Source of the DNA: an uncultured Bacteroidales bacterium
GTDB taxonomy: Bacteria > Bacteroidota > Bacteroidia > Bacteroidales > Muribaculaceae
DNA length: 52,302 bases
Direction of reading: 5' to 3'
Assembly: GCA_902781045.1 (NCBI GenBank)
Contig: CACZHT010000027.1
Coordinates: 1-52,302, forward strand
Both the position numbers and the translations under genes were made by a program. The notes beneath the pieces were generated by a model, which ran no database searches, was not told where the DNA came from, and saw only the letters and a list, made by a program, of their open reading frames with translations. Within the stretch, counting starts at the first letter, position 1, and each line of letters opens with the position of its first letter. Below are positions 16,954-24,867 of the stretch, piece after piece.

Positions 16954-19767
16954 ATGCAAGAGAAAAAACTGCTGCTACTGGATGCCTACGCACTCATCTT
17001 CCGTGCGTTCTATGCGATGATTCGCAACCCGCGCGTCACCAGCACTGGCATCGACACTTCGGCCGTGTTCGGCTTTGTCAACATGCTGCAAGACCTGCTA
17101 CGCCGCGAGCTGCCCTCGCACATTGCCGTGTGTTTCGACCCCGGTGGCAAGACATTCCGGCACGAGGCATACGAGTCCTACAAGGCCAACCGAGACAAGA
17201 CACCTGAGGGAATACTCACCGCCGTGCCCTACATCAAGCGCATACTCCACGCCTGGCACATACCTGTCATCATGGTCGACGGATTTGAGGCCGACGATGT
17301 GGTCGGCACGATGGCGCGGATGGCACAGGAGAGAGGGTTTTTCACCTATATGGTCACAGGCGACAAGGACTTTGCACAACTCGTCACCGACCGCATCAAG
17401 CTATACAACCCGGCCAAGAGCGAAATCCTGGGTGTCGAGGAGGTCAAGCAGAAGTATGGACTTGAGTCGCCCCTCCAGGTCATCGACTTGCTGGGACTGA
17501 TGGGCGACACTGCCGACAACATCCCCGGTTGCCCCGGGGTGGGCCCCAAAAAGGCCGAATCGCTCATACAGCAGTTTGGGTCGGTCGAGAATCTGCTGCA
17601 GCACACCGACCAGCTCAAGGGCGCACTCAAAACCAACGTAGAGCAGAACGTCGAACAGATTCGCCAGAGCAAGTGGCTGGCCACCATCAAGACCGACGTG
17701 CCCATCGAGTGGGACGAACAGGCATTGCAACGCAAGCCGGCCGACATGGAAGCACTGCGAGCACTGTTCAGCGAGCTGGAGTTCCGCACACTCACCACAC
17801 GCATCATCGACCAGGGCGAGGCTAATGTGGGACTTAATGCCGATGCACAATGCTCAATGCTCAATGCACAAAGCAATATTGCCCCCAACTCTCAACCTGC
17901 AGTGCATGCCGATGGGCAGCTCTCGCTCTTCGACACCCCGGAGGCAAACTCAACACCTGAGCCTCCTGCCACACGGGACACGCAATTCGCACTGCCCAAC
18001 TCACAACTGGTGAGCGACACCTATCAGGCCGAGGCATTGGTCGGACGGCTCATTGCCGAGCCCATGGTGGCCGTCCACCCGGTGACCATGGGCGACGAGG
18101 CTATGCGTGCCACCATGATAGGAATAGCCCTGTGCGCACATCCCGATGAAGCTTATTACCTGCCCATGGATGGCATGGGATTCATGCTGCAGGCCATTGA
18201 GCCACTGTTCAGCGGACAGGCACGCATCATCTCGGGCGATGTCAAGCGACTCATGGTCATGCTCGCTGTGGCTGGCATCAACATGACGGCACCCTACTAC
18301 GACACCGGTGTGGCCCACTACCTGCTCCAGCCCGAGCGCACACACACCATCACCGACATCGCTGCCGAGCTGCTCAACTTCCAGGCCATAACCACCGAGG
18401 ATATGCTAGGCCCAAAAGGACGCAACCAGCTGAAGCTCAATCAGGTCAAACCCGAACAAGTGGCAAAATGGGCTTGCCAGCAGGCAGCCATCACACTCGC
18501 CTTGCCCGATGTGCTGAACCAGCGGCTGGCCAGCGAGGGACTCACCCACCTGCTCACCGACATCGAGCAACCACTCGTTGCAGTGCTGGCCGACATGGAG
18601 CTGGCCGGCGCACGCATCGACGTCAAGGCGCTCCACGACTACTCGCTCAACCTCACCGAGCAGATGCACACACTCGAAGAGGAGTGCCACCAGCTGGCCG
18701 GCGAGCCGTTCAACACGGCCTCACCCATGCAGGTGGGCATGATTCTGTTTGACAAGCTGAAGCTTGACCCAAAAGCCAAGAAGACCAAGACTGGCCAATA
18801 TAGCACCACCGAAGAGATTCTGCAGGGGCTGCGCGACCGTCACCCGCTGGTCGACAAAATCCTGCAACTGCGCGGCATACGCAAGCTGCTCAACACCTAT
18901 GTCGACGCGTTGCCGCAGCTCATCAACCCACGCACCGGACGCATCCACACCACCTACAACCAGACAGTCACCGCAACAGGAAGGCTCTCGAGCACCAATC
19001 CCAACCTGCAGAACATCCCCGTCCGCACTGACGACGGCCGTGAGATACGCCGAGCGTTCATCCCGGCCGACGGCAACGTGTTCTTCAGCGCCGACTATTC
19101 GCAGATTGAGCTGCGACTGGTGGCTGACCTGAGCGGCGACCCGACCATGCTAGATGCCTTTGCCCACAACCAAGACATTCATGCCATCACCGCGGCACGC
19201 ATCTATCATGAGCCGCTCGACAAGGTCACCCCCGACCAGCGCCGCAAGGCCAAGACGGCCAACTTCGGCATCCTCTACGGCATCTCGGCGTTCGGACTGG
19301 CCGAACGGCTCGGCATTCCGCGCAGCGAGGCCAAGGCACTGATTGACGGATACTTCGAAACATTCACCGGTGTGCGCGACTATATCGACCGCAGTGTCGC
19401 ACAGGCACGAGAGCGAGGATATGTCACCACACTGGACGGACGACGACGCATGCTGCCCGACATCAACTCGCGCAACGCCGTGGTGCGCAGTTTCAGCGAG
19501 CGCAATGCCGTCAACGCACCCATCCAGGGAACAGCGGCCGACATCATCAAGCGCGCCATGATCGCCATCCACCGACGCTTCAAGCAAGAGGGCATCCAAT
19601 CAAAGATGATTCTGCAGGTGCACGACGAACTTAACTTTGATGTCATTCCCGACGAACTCGACCGCGTGCAGGACATCGTCATCCACGAGATGGAGGCCGC
19701 CTATCATGGCCGAGTCCACCTCACTGCCAGCCATGCCGCAGCCGCCAACTGGCTCGACGCACACTGA
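16954..19767 (+). CDS. polA: DNA polymerase I
   Basis: 937 residues. The N-terminal 5'-nuclease (about 1-290) shows 'DGFEADDVVGTMA', 'VTGDKDFAQLV' and 'GLMGDTADNIPGCPGVGPKKA'. The C-terminal polymerase has motif A 'FFSADYSQIELRLVADLSG', motif B 'RRKAKTANFGILYGISAFG' and motif C 'QVHDELNFDV'. The middle 3'-5' exonuclease domain looks degenerate. Where an active enzyme has DTET it reads 'PMVAVHPVTMG', the YxxxD motif is absent, and only an aspartate in 'YYDTGVAHYLL' remains. Between nuclease and exonuclease-like domains (about 290-350) is a low-complexity linker rich in N, Q and S. The role is Okazaki fragment processing and repair, probably without proofreading. Confidence 0.96.
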   Translation: MQEKKLLLLDAYALIFRAFYAMIRNPRVTSTGIDTSAVFGFVNMLQDLLRRELPSHIAVCFDPGGKTFRHEAYESYKANRDKTPEGILTAVPYIKRILHAWHIPVIMVDGFEADDVVGTMARMAQERGFFTYMVTGDKDFAQLVTDRIKLYNPAKSEILGVEEVKQKYGLESPLQVIDLLGLMGDTADNIPGCPGVGPKKAESLIQQFGSVENLLQHTDQLKGALKTNVEQNVEQIRQSKWLATIKTDVPIEWDEQALQRKPADMEALRALFSELEFRTLTTRIIDQGEANVGLNADAQCSMLNAQSNIAPNSQPAVHADGQLSLFDTPEANSTPEPPATRDTQFALPNSQLVSDTYQAEALVGRLIAEPMVAVHPVTMGDEAMRATMIGIALCAHPDEAYYLPMDGMGFMLQAIEPLFSGQARIISGDVKRLMVMLAVAGINMTAPYYDTGVAHYLLQPERTHTITDIAAELLNFQAITTEDMLGPKGRNQLKLNQVKPEQVAKWACQQAAITLALPDVLNQRLASEGLTHLLTDIEQPLVAVLADMELAGARIDVKALHDYSLNLTEQMHTLEEECHQLAGEPFNTASPMQVGMILFDKLKLDPKAKKTKTGQYSTTEEILQGLRDRHPLVDKILQLRGIRKLLNTYVDALPQLINPRTGRIHTTYNQTVTATGRLSSTNPNLQNIPVRTDDGREIRRAFIPADGNVFFSADYSQIELRLVADLSGDPTMLDAFAHNQDIHAITAARIYHEPLDKVTPDQRRKAKTANFGILYGISAFGLAERLGIPRSEAKALIDGYFETFTGVRDYIDRSVAQARERGYVTTLDGRRRMLPDINSRNAVVRSFSERNAVNAPIQGTAADIIKRAMIAIHRRFKQEGIQSKMILQVHDELNFDVIPDELDRVQDIVIHEMEAAYHGRVHLTASHAAAANWLDAH

Positions 19768-19900
19768 TGACACCATCCCCTGCAAGTTGCTGAAATGTAT
19801 AGGCTGTTCTTCCCCTCCTGAGGCACCCACCCCCTCCGCCGCAAGCGGCACCTCCAACTCGCCCTGTCTGACAAGCCCGGGCCACCCCCAAAAACTTTCC

Positions 19901-19935
19901 AATTCTTTCCAATCCTTTCCAGATTGGAAAGAATT
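19901..19935 (+). terminator. polA terminator hairpin
   Basis: AATTCTTTCCAATC (19901-19914) pairs perfectly with GATTGGAAAGAATT (19922-19935) around a 7-base loop, followed by TTC. It lies about 130 bases after the polA stop. Confidence 0.75.
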
Positions 19936-20001
19936 TTCTCGCGCCGCCCCCTCCACCGCTAAGGTGAATTTACCGAAAATCACCCCAAAAATCCACCCCC
20001 G

Positions 20002-20033
20002 TTTGGCACTCTCACAAATTTTGCTTAACTTTG
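20002..20033 (+). promoter_or_regulatory. Promoter of the defence operon
   Basis: TTTG (20002-20005), a 20-base spacer and TAACTTTG (20026-20033), an exact match to the Bacteroidetes consensus. It would drive the genes from 20114 onwards. Confidence 0.8.
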
Positions 20034-20113
20034 CAGGTTTAAAGGCAACCAAATCTCCCTCAATGACACCAATCGCCAAATAAAGGGACATTGATTTGGC
20101 CTAAGATAAAGTT

Positions 20114-21184
20114 ATGGACGGATTCAGAAATATAGCGATAACGAACTTCAGAGGCATCGACCATCTGGAGATCGGTGACTTCTCGCGTGTCAATGTCTTC
20201 CTGGGGCACAACAGTTCAGGCAAGAGCACAGTGCTTGAGGCCATCTTGCTATTGATGGGCATGTCGAACCCCGACCTGCCCCAGACAATCAATTCCATCA
20301 GGTCGCGCAGTTTCAGCACTTTTGCGGATTTGGGATACATTTTCCATAATTATGATTTGCAGATGAAGCCCGAGATTGCCTCTGAGCTGTTCGATGGCAC
20401 AAAGCGTCATTTGACTTTGGGTTTGACCTATGTCTTTGACGGCGAATCGCAGGTGCCTAACGGACAGATTCCAACATCAGAGACAAAGACATTTCTGAAC
20501 ACGTTGAAAATGTCCTTTGACGTAGAGTATGCCCAACAGACCACTAGCCACGAGTGCAGCATTACAGTCAATCAGCAGGGGGTGGTGTCTGGCAAGAAGT
20601 TGGCCACTGATTATCTAGAGAAGAACAGTGTGGCATTTATTTCCTCTGACTTGGCGGCAGGGAATCCCGCCAAAGACCTGGTTGAATTGGCAAAACGCAG
20701 AAGAAAGGAGGATGTCACTGAGCAACTGCGTCACTTCGACAGCCACATCACCTCGCTGGAGATTCTGAACAATGTTGCCTATGTCGGTGTTGAGGGCATT
20801 GATCAATTGTTGTCGGTCAATATGATGGGTGACGGTCTGCGCCGCTTCCTGAACATTGTGGCCGCTTCTGCCAACCCAACGAATAACATCTTGTTGATTG
20901 ATGAAATTGAAAATGGCCTGCACTATTCGGCCCACAAGAAGTTGTGGGAAGCCATCTTCGCTTTGGCCACCACTTCCAACAAGCAGGTGTTCGTTACTAC
21001 ACATAGCAAGGAAACACTGAGCCGCTTGAATGAAGTGCTTGACGAACGTCCCGAATACAGAGAGGACATGCGCCTCTATACCCTTGCCAACACCTTGAGC
21101 AAAGGCCATCAAGCCTACAGATACACCTATGAGGGACTAAGCAGTGCATGTGAGAATGATGTAGAACTTAGAGGGCTGGTATGA
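20114..21184 (+). CDS. AAA family ATPase (RecF/OLD-like, AAA15 type)
   Basis: 356 residues. 'NFRGIDHLEIGDFSRVNVFLGHNSSGKST' style start with Walker A at 31-39 (GHNSSGKST), signature-like 'MMGDGLRRFLNIVAAS', Walker B 'ILLIDEIENG' with Asp263 and Glu264, and D-loop/H-loop 'VFVTTHSKETL'. This is the ABC/SMC-type ATPase of OLD and Gabija GajA, but without a fused TOPRIM. The next gene overlaps by 4 bases (ATGA) and encodes a TOPRIM-like protein, so the two probably act as a split OLD-type nuclease. GC content is like the core genome. It is the first gene of the defence operon. Confidence 0.85.
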   Translation: MDGFRNIAITNFRGIDHLEIGDFSRVNVFLGHNSSGKSTVLEAILLLMGMSNPDLPQTINSIRSRSFSTFADLGYIFHNYDLQMKPEIASELFDGTKRHLTLGLTYVFDGESQVPNGQIPTSETKTFLNTLKMSFDVEYAQQTTSHECSITVNQQGVVSGKKLATDYLEKNSVAFISSDLAAGNPAKDLVELAKRRRKEDVTEQLRHFDSHITSLEILNNVAYVGVEGIDQLLSVNMMGDGLRRFLNIVAASANPTNNILLIDEIENGLHYSAHKKLWEAIFALATTSNKQVFVTTHSKETLSRLNEVLDERPEYREDMRLYTLANTLSKGHQAYRYTYEGLSSACENDVELRGLV

Positions 21185-21813
21185 TGAGAAGGTTCCAAAT
21201 CATAGTTGAGGGTGATGCCGATAAGAAGTTCTTCGAGGATTACTATCACCATATCTTCGGCGAGAAAGCTGCCAAAGGCTGCATTATCCATCCCGGCAAA
21301 GACGGCGACACTGGTGGTTATCAGAAGCTGAAGTCTGAAGATGCCATAGGTGCCTTGCGTCAGAACACTGACCTTGGGGGCATCAACCTTGTCATCTTCG
21401 ACGCAGACGAGGATATAGAAGCACGTCGTGCCGAACTGCTTGCCATCAAAGAAGAATTTGGCGTGGAGTTTGAACTGTTCTTACTACCCAACGACAAAGA
21501 TGCAGGCGCATTGGAGGACTTGTTGGAAAACATCATCAATCCCGACAATCAGCCCGTAATGGATTGCTGGCAGACTTACGAGGAAAATCTTGGAGAGGTG
21601 CGAATCCCCACCAAGAATCCCCCTACTCTGACCATTCCTGCCAAGAAAACCAAGATTTATGCCTACCTTGAAACCTTGTTAGGCAAGTCAAAGACTCAGA
21701 AGAAACTGATAAAAGACGCAAACCGTAACTACGAGAACACCCAGCACTGGAATCTGGATGCAGAGTATCTGCAACCGCTGAAGGAGTTTTTACTTCAAAA
21801 TATAGTAGATTAA
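21181..21813 (+). CDS. DUF3226-like TOPRIM-fold protein, partner of the upstream ATPase
   Basis: 210 residues. 'FQIIVEGDADKKFFEDYY' gives a TOPRIM-style glutamate (Glu10), and 'INLVIFDADEDIEARR' gives DxD (Asp74, Asp76), the metal-binding pattern of TOPRIM enzymes. 'FLLPNDKDAGALEDLLENII' is typical of DUF3226. TOPRIM domains in OLD-like systems nick or cut DNA, so this is likely the nuclease arm for the ATPase before it. Translation is coupled (ATGA overlap) and the methyltransferase follows after 3 bases. Confidence 0.75.
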   Translation: MMRRFQIIVEGDADKKFFEDYYHHIFGEKAAKGCIIHPGKDGDTGGYQKLKSEDAIGALRQNTDLGGINLVIFDADEDIEARRAELLAIKEEFGVEFELFLLPNDKDAGALEDLLENIINPDNQPVMDCWQTYEENLGEVRIPTKNPPTLTIPAKKTKIYAYLETLLGKSKTQKKLIKDANRNYENTQHWNLDAEYLQPLKEFLLQNIVD

Positions 21814-21816
21814 AAC

Positions 21817-22920
21817 ATGAAGGAAGCGAAACAACATAAGAGGCGTGGAAGACTTCCTAAAATAGAGGTCGTAGACCTGTTCTGCGGAATAGGTGGACTT
21901 AGCTATGGAATGAAGTCAAAAGGCTTTAAGATTCTTGAAGGCTTCGATTTGGATAAGACTTGTAGGTATGCCTACGAAACAAATAATGAAGCAAAGTTTG
22001 TTTGTAAAGATATTAGGAAAGTTACCCAAGCAGATATCAAACCACTTTATTCGAAAAAGTCTATCAAGATATTAGCGGGATGTGCACCATGCCAACCCTT
22101 TTCTTCCTATGCATTTAAGAACAAGAATAAGGACGCAAGCAAATATAATCTTCTTTATGAATTTGGCCGACTGGTCAAAGAGGTTCAACCAGATATTGTA
22201 ACGATGGAGAATGTCCCCGCAATAGCATCTTTTAAGTTGAAGTCAGTATTGGCTGATTTCGTTAAGTTGCTTGGCGATGAAGGTTATCATGTGCATTTCC
22301 AAGTTGTGTATTGCCCTGACTATGGAATTCCACAGACTCGAAAGCGTTTGGTTCTACTAGCTTCTTGTTTAGGAGATATTACATTGATGCCACCAACTCA
22401 TACAAAAGATAATTATATAACAGTGCGAGATACTATTGCTGTGCTGCCACCTATAGAGGCAGGAGGAACATGCCCGTCAGACCCTCTGCATCGATGTCGG
22501 AAACTTTCTCCTTTGAACATGCGCCGAATGTTGGCGACTCCTTATGGGGGCAGTTGGAAAGATTGGCCGGACGATTTACTACTAGAGTGCCATAAGAAAA
22601 GTAAAGGAAAAAGTTTTGGCAGTGTTTATGGCCGTATGGTGTGGGAGGAACCAGCCCCAACGATGACAACACTTTGCACTGGCATCGGTAATGGCCGGTT
22701 TGGGCATCCAGAGCAAAATAGGGCGATATCAGTCCGAGAGGCCGCTCTGTTTCAAACATTTCCAATAACATATCATTTTTTTGAAAATGAAGATGAAGTA
22801 TCGTTAGTTAAAGCTTCAAGATATATCGGTAATGCAGTTCCTCCTAAATTGGGAGAGGTAATAGCGGAAAGTATTAGACAACATATTAGAAAGAATAGAT
22901 ATGAAAGAGAAAAAGTATGA
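21817..22920 (+). CDS. C5 cytosine-specific DNA methyltransferase
   Basis: 367 residues, complete. Motif I 'VVDLFCGIGGLSYG' (18-31), catalytic PC motif 'AGCAPCQPFSSYA' with Cys92, motif VI 'MENVPAIASF', motif VIII 'IPQTRKRLVLLAS', target region, then motif IX/X 'RAISVREAALFQTFP' and 'YIGNAVPPKLGEVIAESI'. It methylates cytosine at C5 in an unknown site and would mark host DNA against the restriction genes downstream. It is clearly more AT-rich than the two genes before it, a sign of separate acquisition. It overlaps the next gene by 20 bases. Confidence 0.95.
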   Translation: MKEAKQHKRRGRLPKIEVVDLFCGIGGLSYGMKSKGFKILEGFDLDKTCRYAYETNNEAKFVCKDIRKVTQADIKPLYSKKSIKILAGCAPCQPFSSYAFKNKNKDASKYNLLYEFGRLVKEVQPDIVTMENVPAIASFKLKSVLADFVKLLGDEGYHVHFQVVYCPDYGIPQTRKRLVLLASCLGDITLMPPTHTKDNYITVRDTIAVLPPIEAGGTCPSDPLHRCRKLSPLNMRRMLATPYGGSWKDWPDDLLLECHKKSKGKSFGSVYGRMVWEEPAPTMTTLCTGIGNGRFGHPEQNRAISVREAALFQTFPITYHFFENEDEVSLVKASRYIGNAVPPKLGEVIAESIRQHIRKNRYEREKV

Positions 22921-24775
22921 ATTGAAAATAGATCCTAGAATATTGGAATTACTAGGTCCAAATCTCTATACTAATATTTATTATGTTTTAGCGGAGCTTA
23001 TAGCTAATGCTTATGATGCTGATGCACATAATGTTTATATAATTGCAAATATAAATGATATCACTATAGAAGATGATGGTCATGGTATGTCATATGAGCG
23101 AGGTGACATTGAAAAGTTTTTGAATGTCGCAGCTGTTTCCAGAACAAATGATAAAGACTCTGAAACGGAGTCTCTTCATAGAATGAAAATGGGACGAAAG
23201 GGAGTTGGCAAATTGGCTGCACTTTCTGTTTCTGAGACAGTGAGGGTAAAAACTATACGTGATGGGGAAAAATCTGGATTCATTTTGTCAAGACATCCTT
23301 CTGGTAGTGAACTCCAACAAATTTCTGACGATGATATTTCTTTTTCTTTTGTTAAAGATAATGGCACCTCAATTGTCATGGAAAATCCACAGTATCATCT
23401 ACATAAAACATTAGATATTGTTAAAAGGAATCTTGCCAAAATTTTTCCGTTGGTAAATGAAGATTTTGTAATTCATGTTATAAGGGATGATAAAGAAGTC
23501 TTGTTGAATGCTACAGACGAAACCTATGCCACGCAATTGTGCTCATTTATCTCATTAGGCGATGATTATAAGTATTTAGCAAATCTGGTTCCTACAGAGT
23601 TTCCTCAAATACATTCATCATTAGTAGAGGAAAGGGATGCGTATACTGAAAAACTTTCCATGAAAAATAGTGAAGGGATTATTTCAGAATACACTCTTTC
23701 TGTAGAAGGATGGATTGGCGCATATAAGTCAGTTAAAGGACGTAAAATCGATGTGTTGGACTTTCCTGACAATTTTATTTCTTTGTATGCTAATAAGAAG
23801 ATGGGGGAGTTTAATATATTACCTAGAGTTGGCCAAAACAAACTTAATGAAGTATATGTTGTGGGACAATTATACGTTGATTTATTTGAATTGTCTGAAC
23901 TTCCTGATATGGCACTTAGCAATAGGCAGGGATATAAAACTGACGATCCTCGTTATGAGGCTGTTATTAAATATGTTCGAGAAACACTTTTAGCTGATAT
24001 ATTGGAAAAAAGGGCAAAGTATTCGGCAGAACGCAATAAAGAAAAAAAGAAAAAAGACATCGAAAATCAGTCTCATAATGAGGAACTTTTTCGCAAAGCT
24101 GTTGTTGACTTCAAGAAGAATACTTCTATAAAAGCAGCTTCTGAGATATCTAAAATCATACCAGAAGCTAAAGAATCTGATGTCAGAAATCTTATTGATA
24201 ACGCTATAGAACAAAATGTCTCAGCATTGGGAATCAAACCAAGAATTGATGCTCAAAAGAAAAAAATATTGATTAGTCATACAAAGAAAGATTGTCCTTT
24301 GGCTGACATCATTTATAAAATGCTCATATTCAACAATGTACCATCAGAGAGTATAATATATACAAATTGTGAAGATGAAATCTGTAGAGTGCCAGAAGAC
24401 ATGCCTGTATACGATTATTTGAAAAAATTTTTTGTAGACAGCTATTCTGATCAGAAAATGTATGTTATTTTTGTAACCAGTGAATTTTCTGAAAAATCAT
24501 GGGGGGCACTCATTGAGGTTGGAGCTGCATGGATTACAAGTATTGATAGTAAGATTTTTAATATTCCGCCTTGTAGGCCAGGAAATCCATTAAATGATGA
24601 AGTCACATGGCATACAACTGAACGTGATCCTCAAACAAAGGAACTTTCAATGGATAAAGTTAATGCAGATATGTTTTGCCAAAAAATTGAAGATGTCTGT
24701 AAAAAGCTCAACTACACTTATAAAGAAAGAAGCATAAATAGGAGTATGTTAGAATCTCTTGTTGCTGTCAATTGA
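22901..24775 (+). CDS. GHKL (MORC/HSP90-like) ATPase with C-terminal TIR-like domain
   Basis: 624 residues. The Bergerat ATP fold is complete: N box 'LAELIANAYDADAHNVYI' (31-47), G1 'IEDDGHGM' (56-63) and G2 'GRKGVGK' (98-104). The middle (about 120-440) is not recognised and is lysine-rich near 370-390. From about residue 452, 'KKILISHTKKDCPLADIIYKML' begins a TIR-like fold. 'YVIFVTSEFSEKSWGALIEVGAAW' fits the TIR pattern with a candidate catalytic Glu539 (S-W-x4-E). GHKL ATPases of the MORC/MutL type are known beside restriction-modification genes. A TIR fused to one could cleave NAD or make a signal when the ATPase senses foreign DNA; that role is inference. The gene is AT-rich and co-translated with the methyltransferase. 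Confidence 0.8.
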   Translation: MKEKKYELKIDPRILELLGPNLYTNIYYVLAELIANAYDADAHNVYIIANINDITIEDDGHGMSYERGDIEKFLNVAAVSRTNDKDSETESLHRMKMGRKGVGKLAALSVSETVRVKTIRDGEKSGFILSRHPSGSELQQISDDDISFSFVKDNGTSIVMENPQYHLHKTLDIVKRNLAKIFPLVNEDFVIHVIRDDKEVLLNATDETYATQLCSFISLGDDYKYLANLVPTEFPQIHSSLVEERDAYTEKLSMKNSEGIISEYTLSVEGWIGAYKSVKGRKIDVLDFPDNFISLYANKKMGEFNILPRVGQNKLNEVYVVGQLYVDLFELSELPDMALSNRQGYKTDDPRYEAVIKYVRETLLADILEKRAKYSAERNKEKKKKDIENQSHNEELFRKAVVDFKKNTSIKAASEISKIIPEAKESDVRNLIDNAIEQNVSALGIKPRIDAQKKKILISHTKKDCPLADIIYKMLIFNNVPSESIIYTNCEDEICRVPEDMPVYDYLKKFFVDSYSDQKMYVIFVTSEFSEKSWGALIEVGAAWITSIDSKIFNIPPCRPGNPLNDEVTWHTTERDPQTKELSMDKVNADMFCQKIEDVCKKLNYTYKERSINRSMLESLVAVN

Positions 24776-24812
24776 AAGGAAAAGTCAAACAGTAATTTAC
24801 ATTATGTTAGTG

Positions 24813-24856
24813 GGTAACTCGGTACAATTAGGGGGTAAGTCGGAATATTAATTTTG
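24813..24856 (+). promoter_or_regulatory. Direct repeats and -7 box upstream of the mcrB-like gene
   Basis: The only sizeable gap inside the operon (92 bases) holds two copies of GGGTAA-(C/G)TCGG about 22 bases apart (about 24813-24843), then TAATTTTG at 24849-24856, 11 bases before the ATG. No clean TTTG lies at the -33 position. The pair of repeats looks like an operator, so the restriction genes may have their own controlled promoter. Confidence 0.5.
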
Positions 24857-24867
24857 AAGTAAAGAAT

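Larger units (their letters stand above)
19768..20113. other. Intergenic region after polA with terminator and defence-operon promoter
   Basis: 346 bases without a gene. It contains the polA terminator hairpin (19901-19935), a C-rich stretch and the promoter at 20002-20033, followed by a leader of about 75 bases. Confidence 0.7.
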
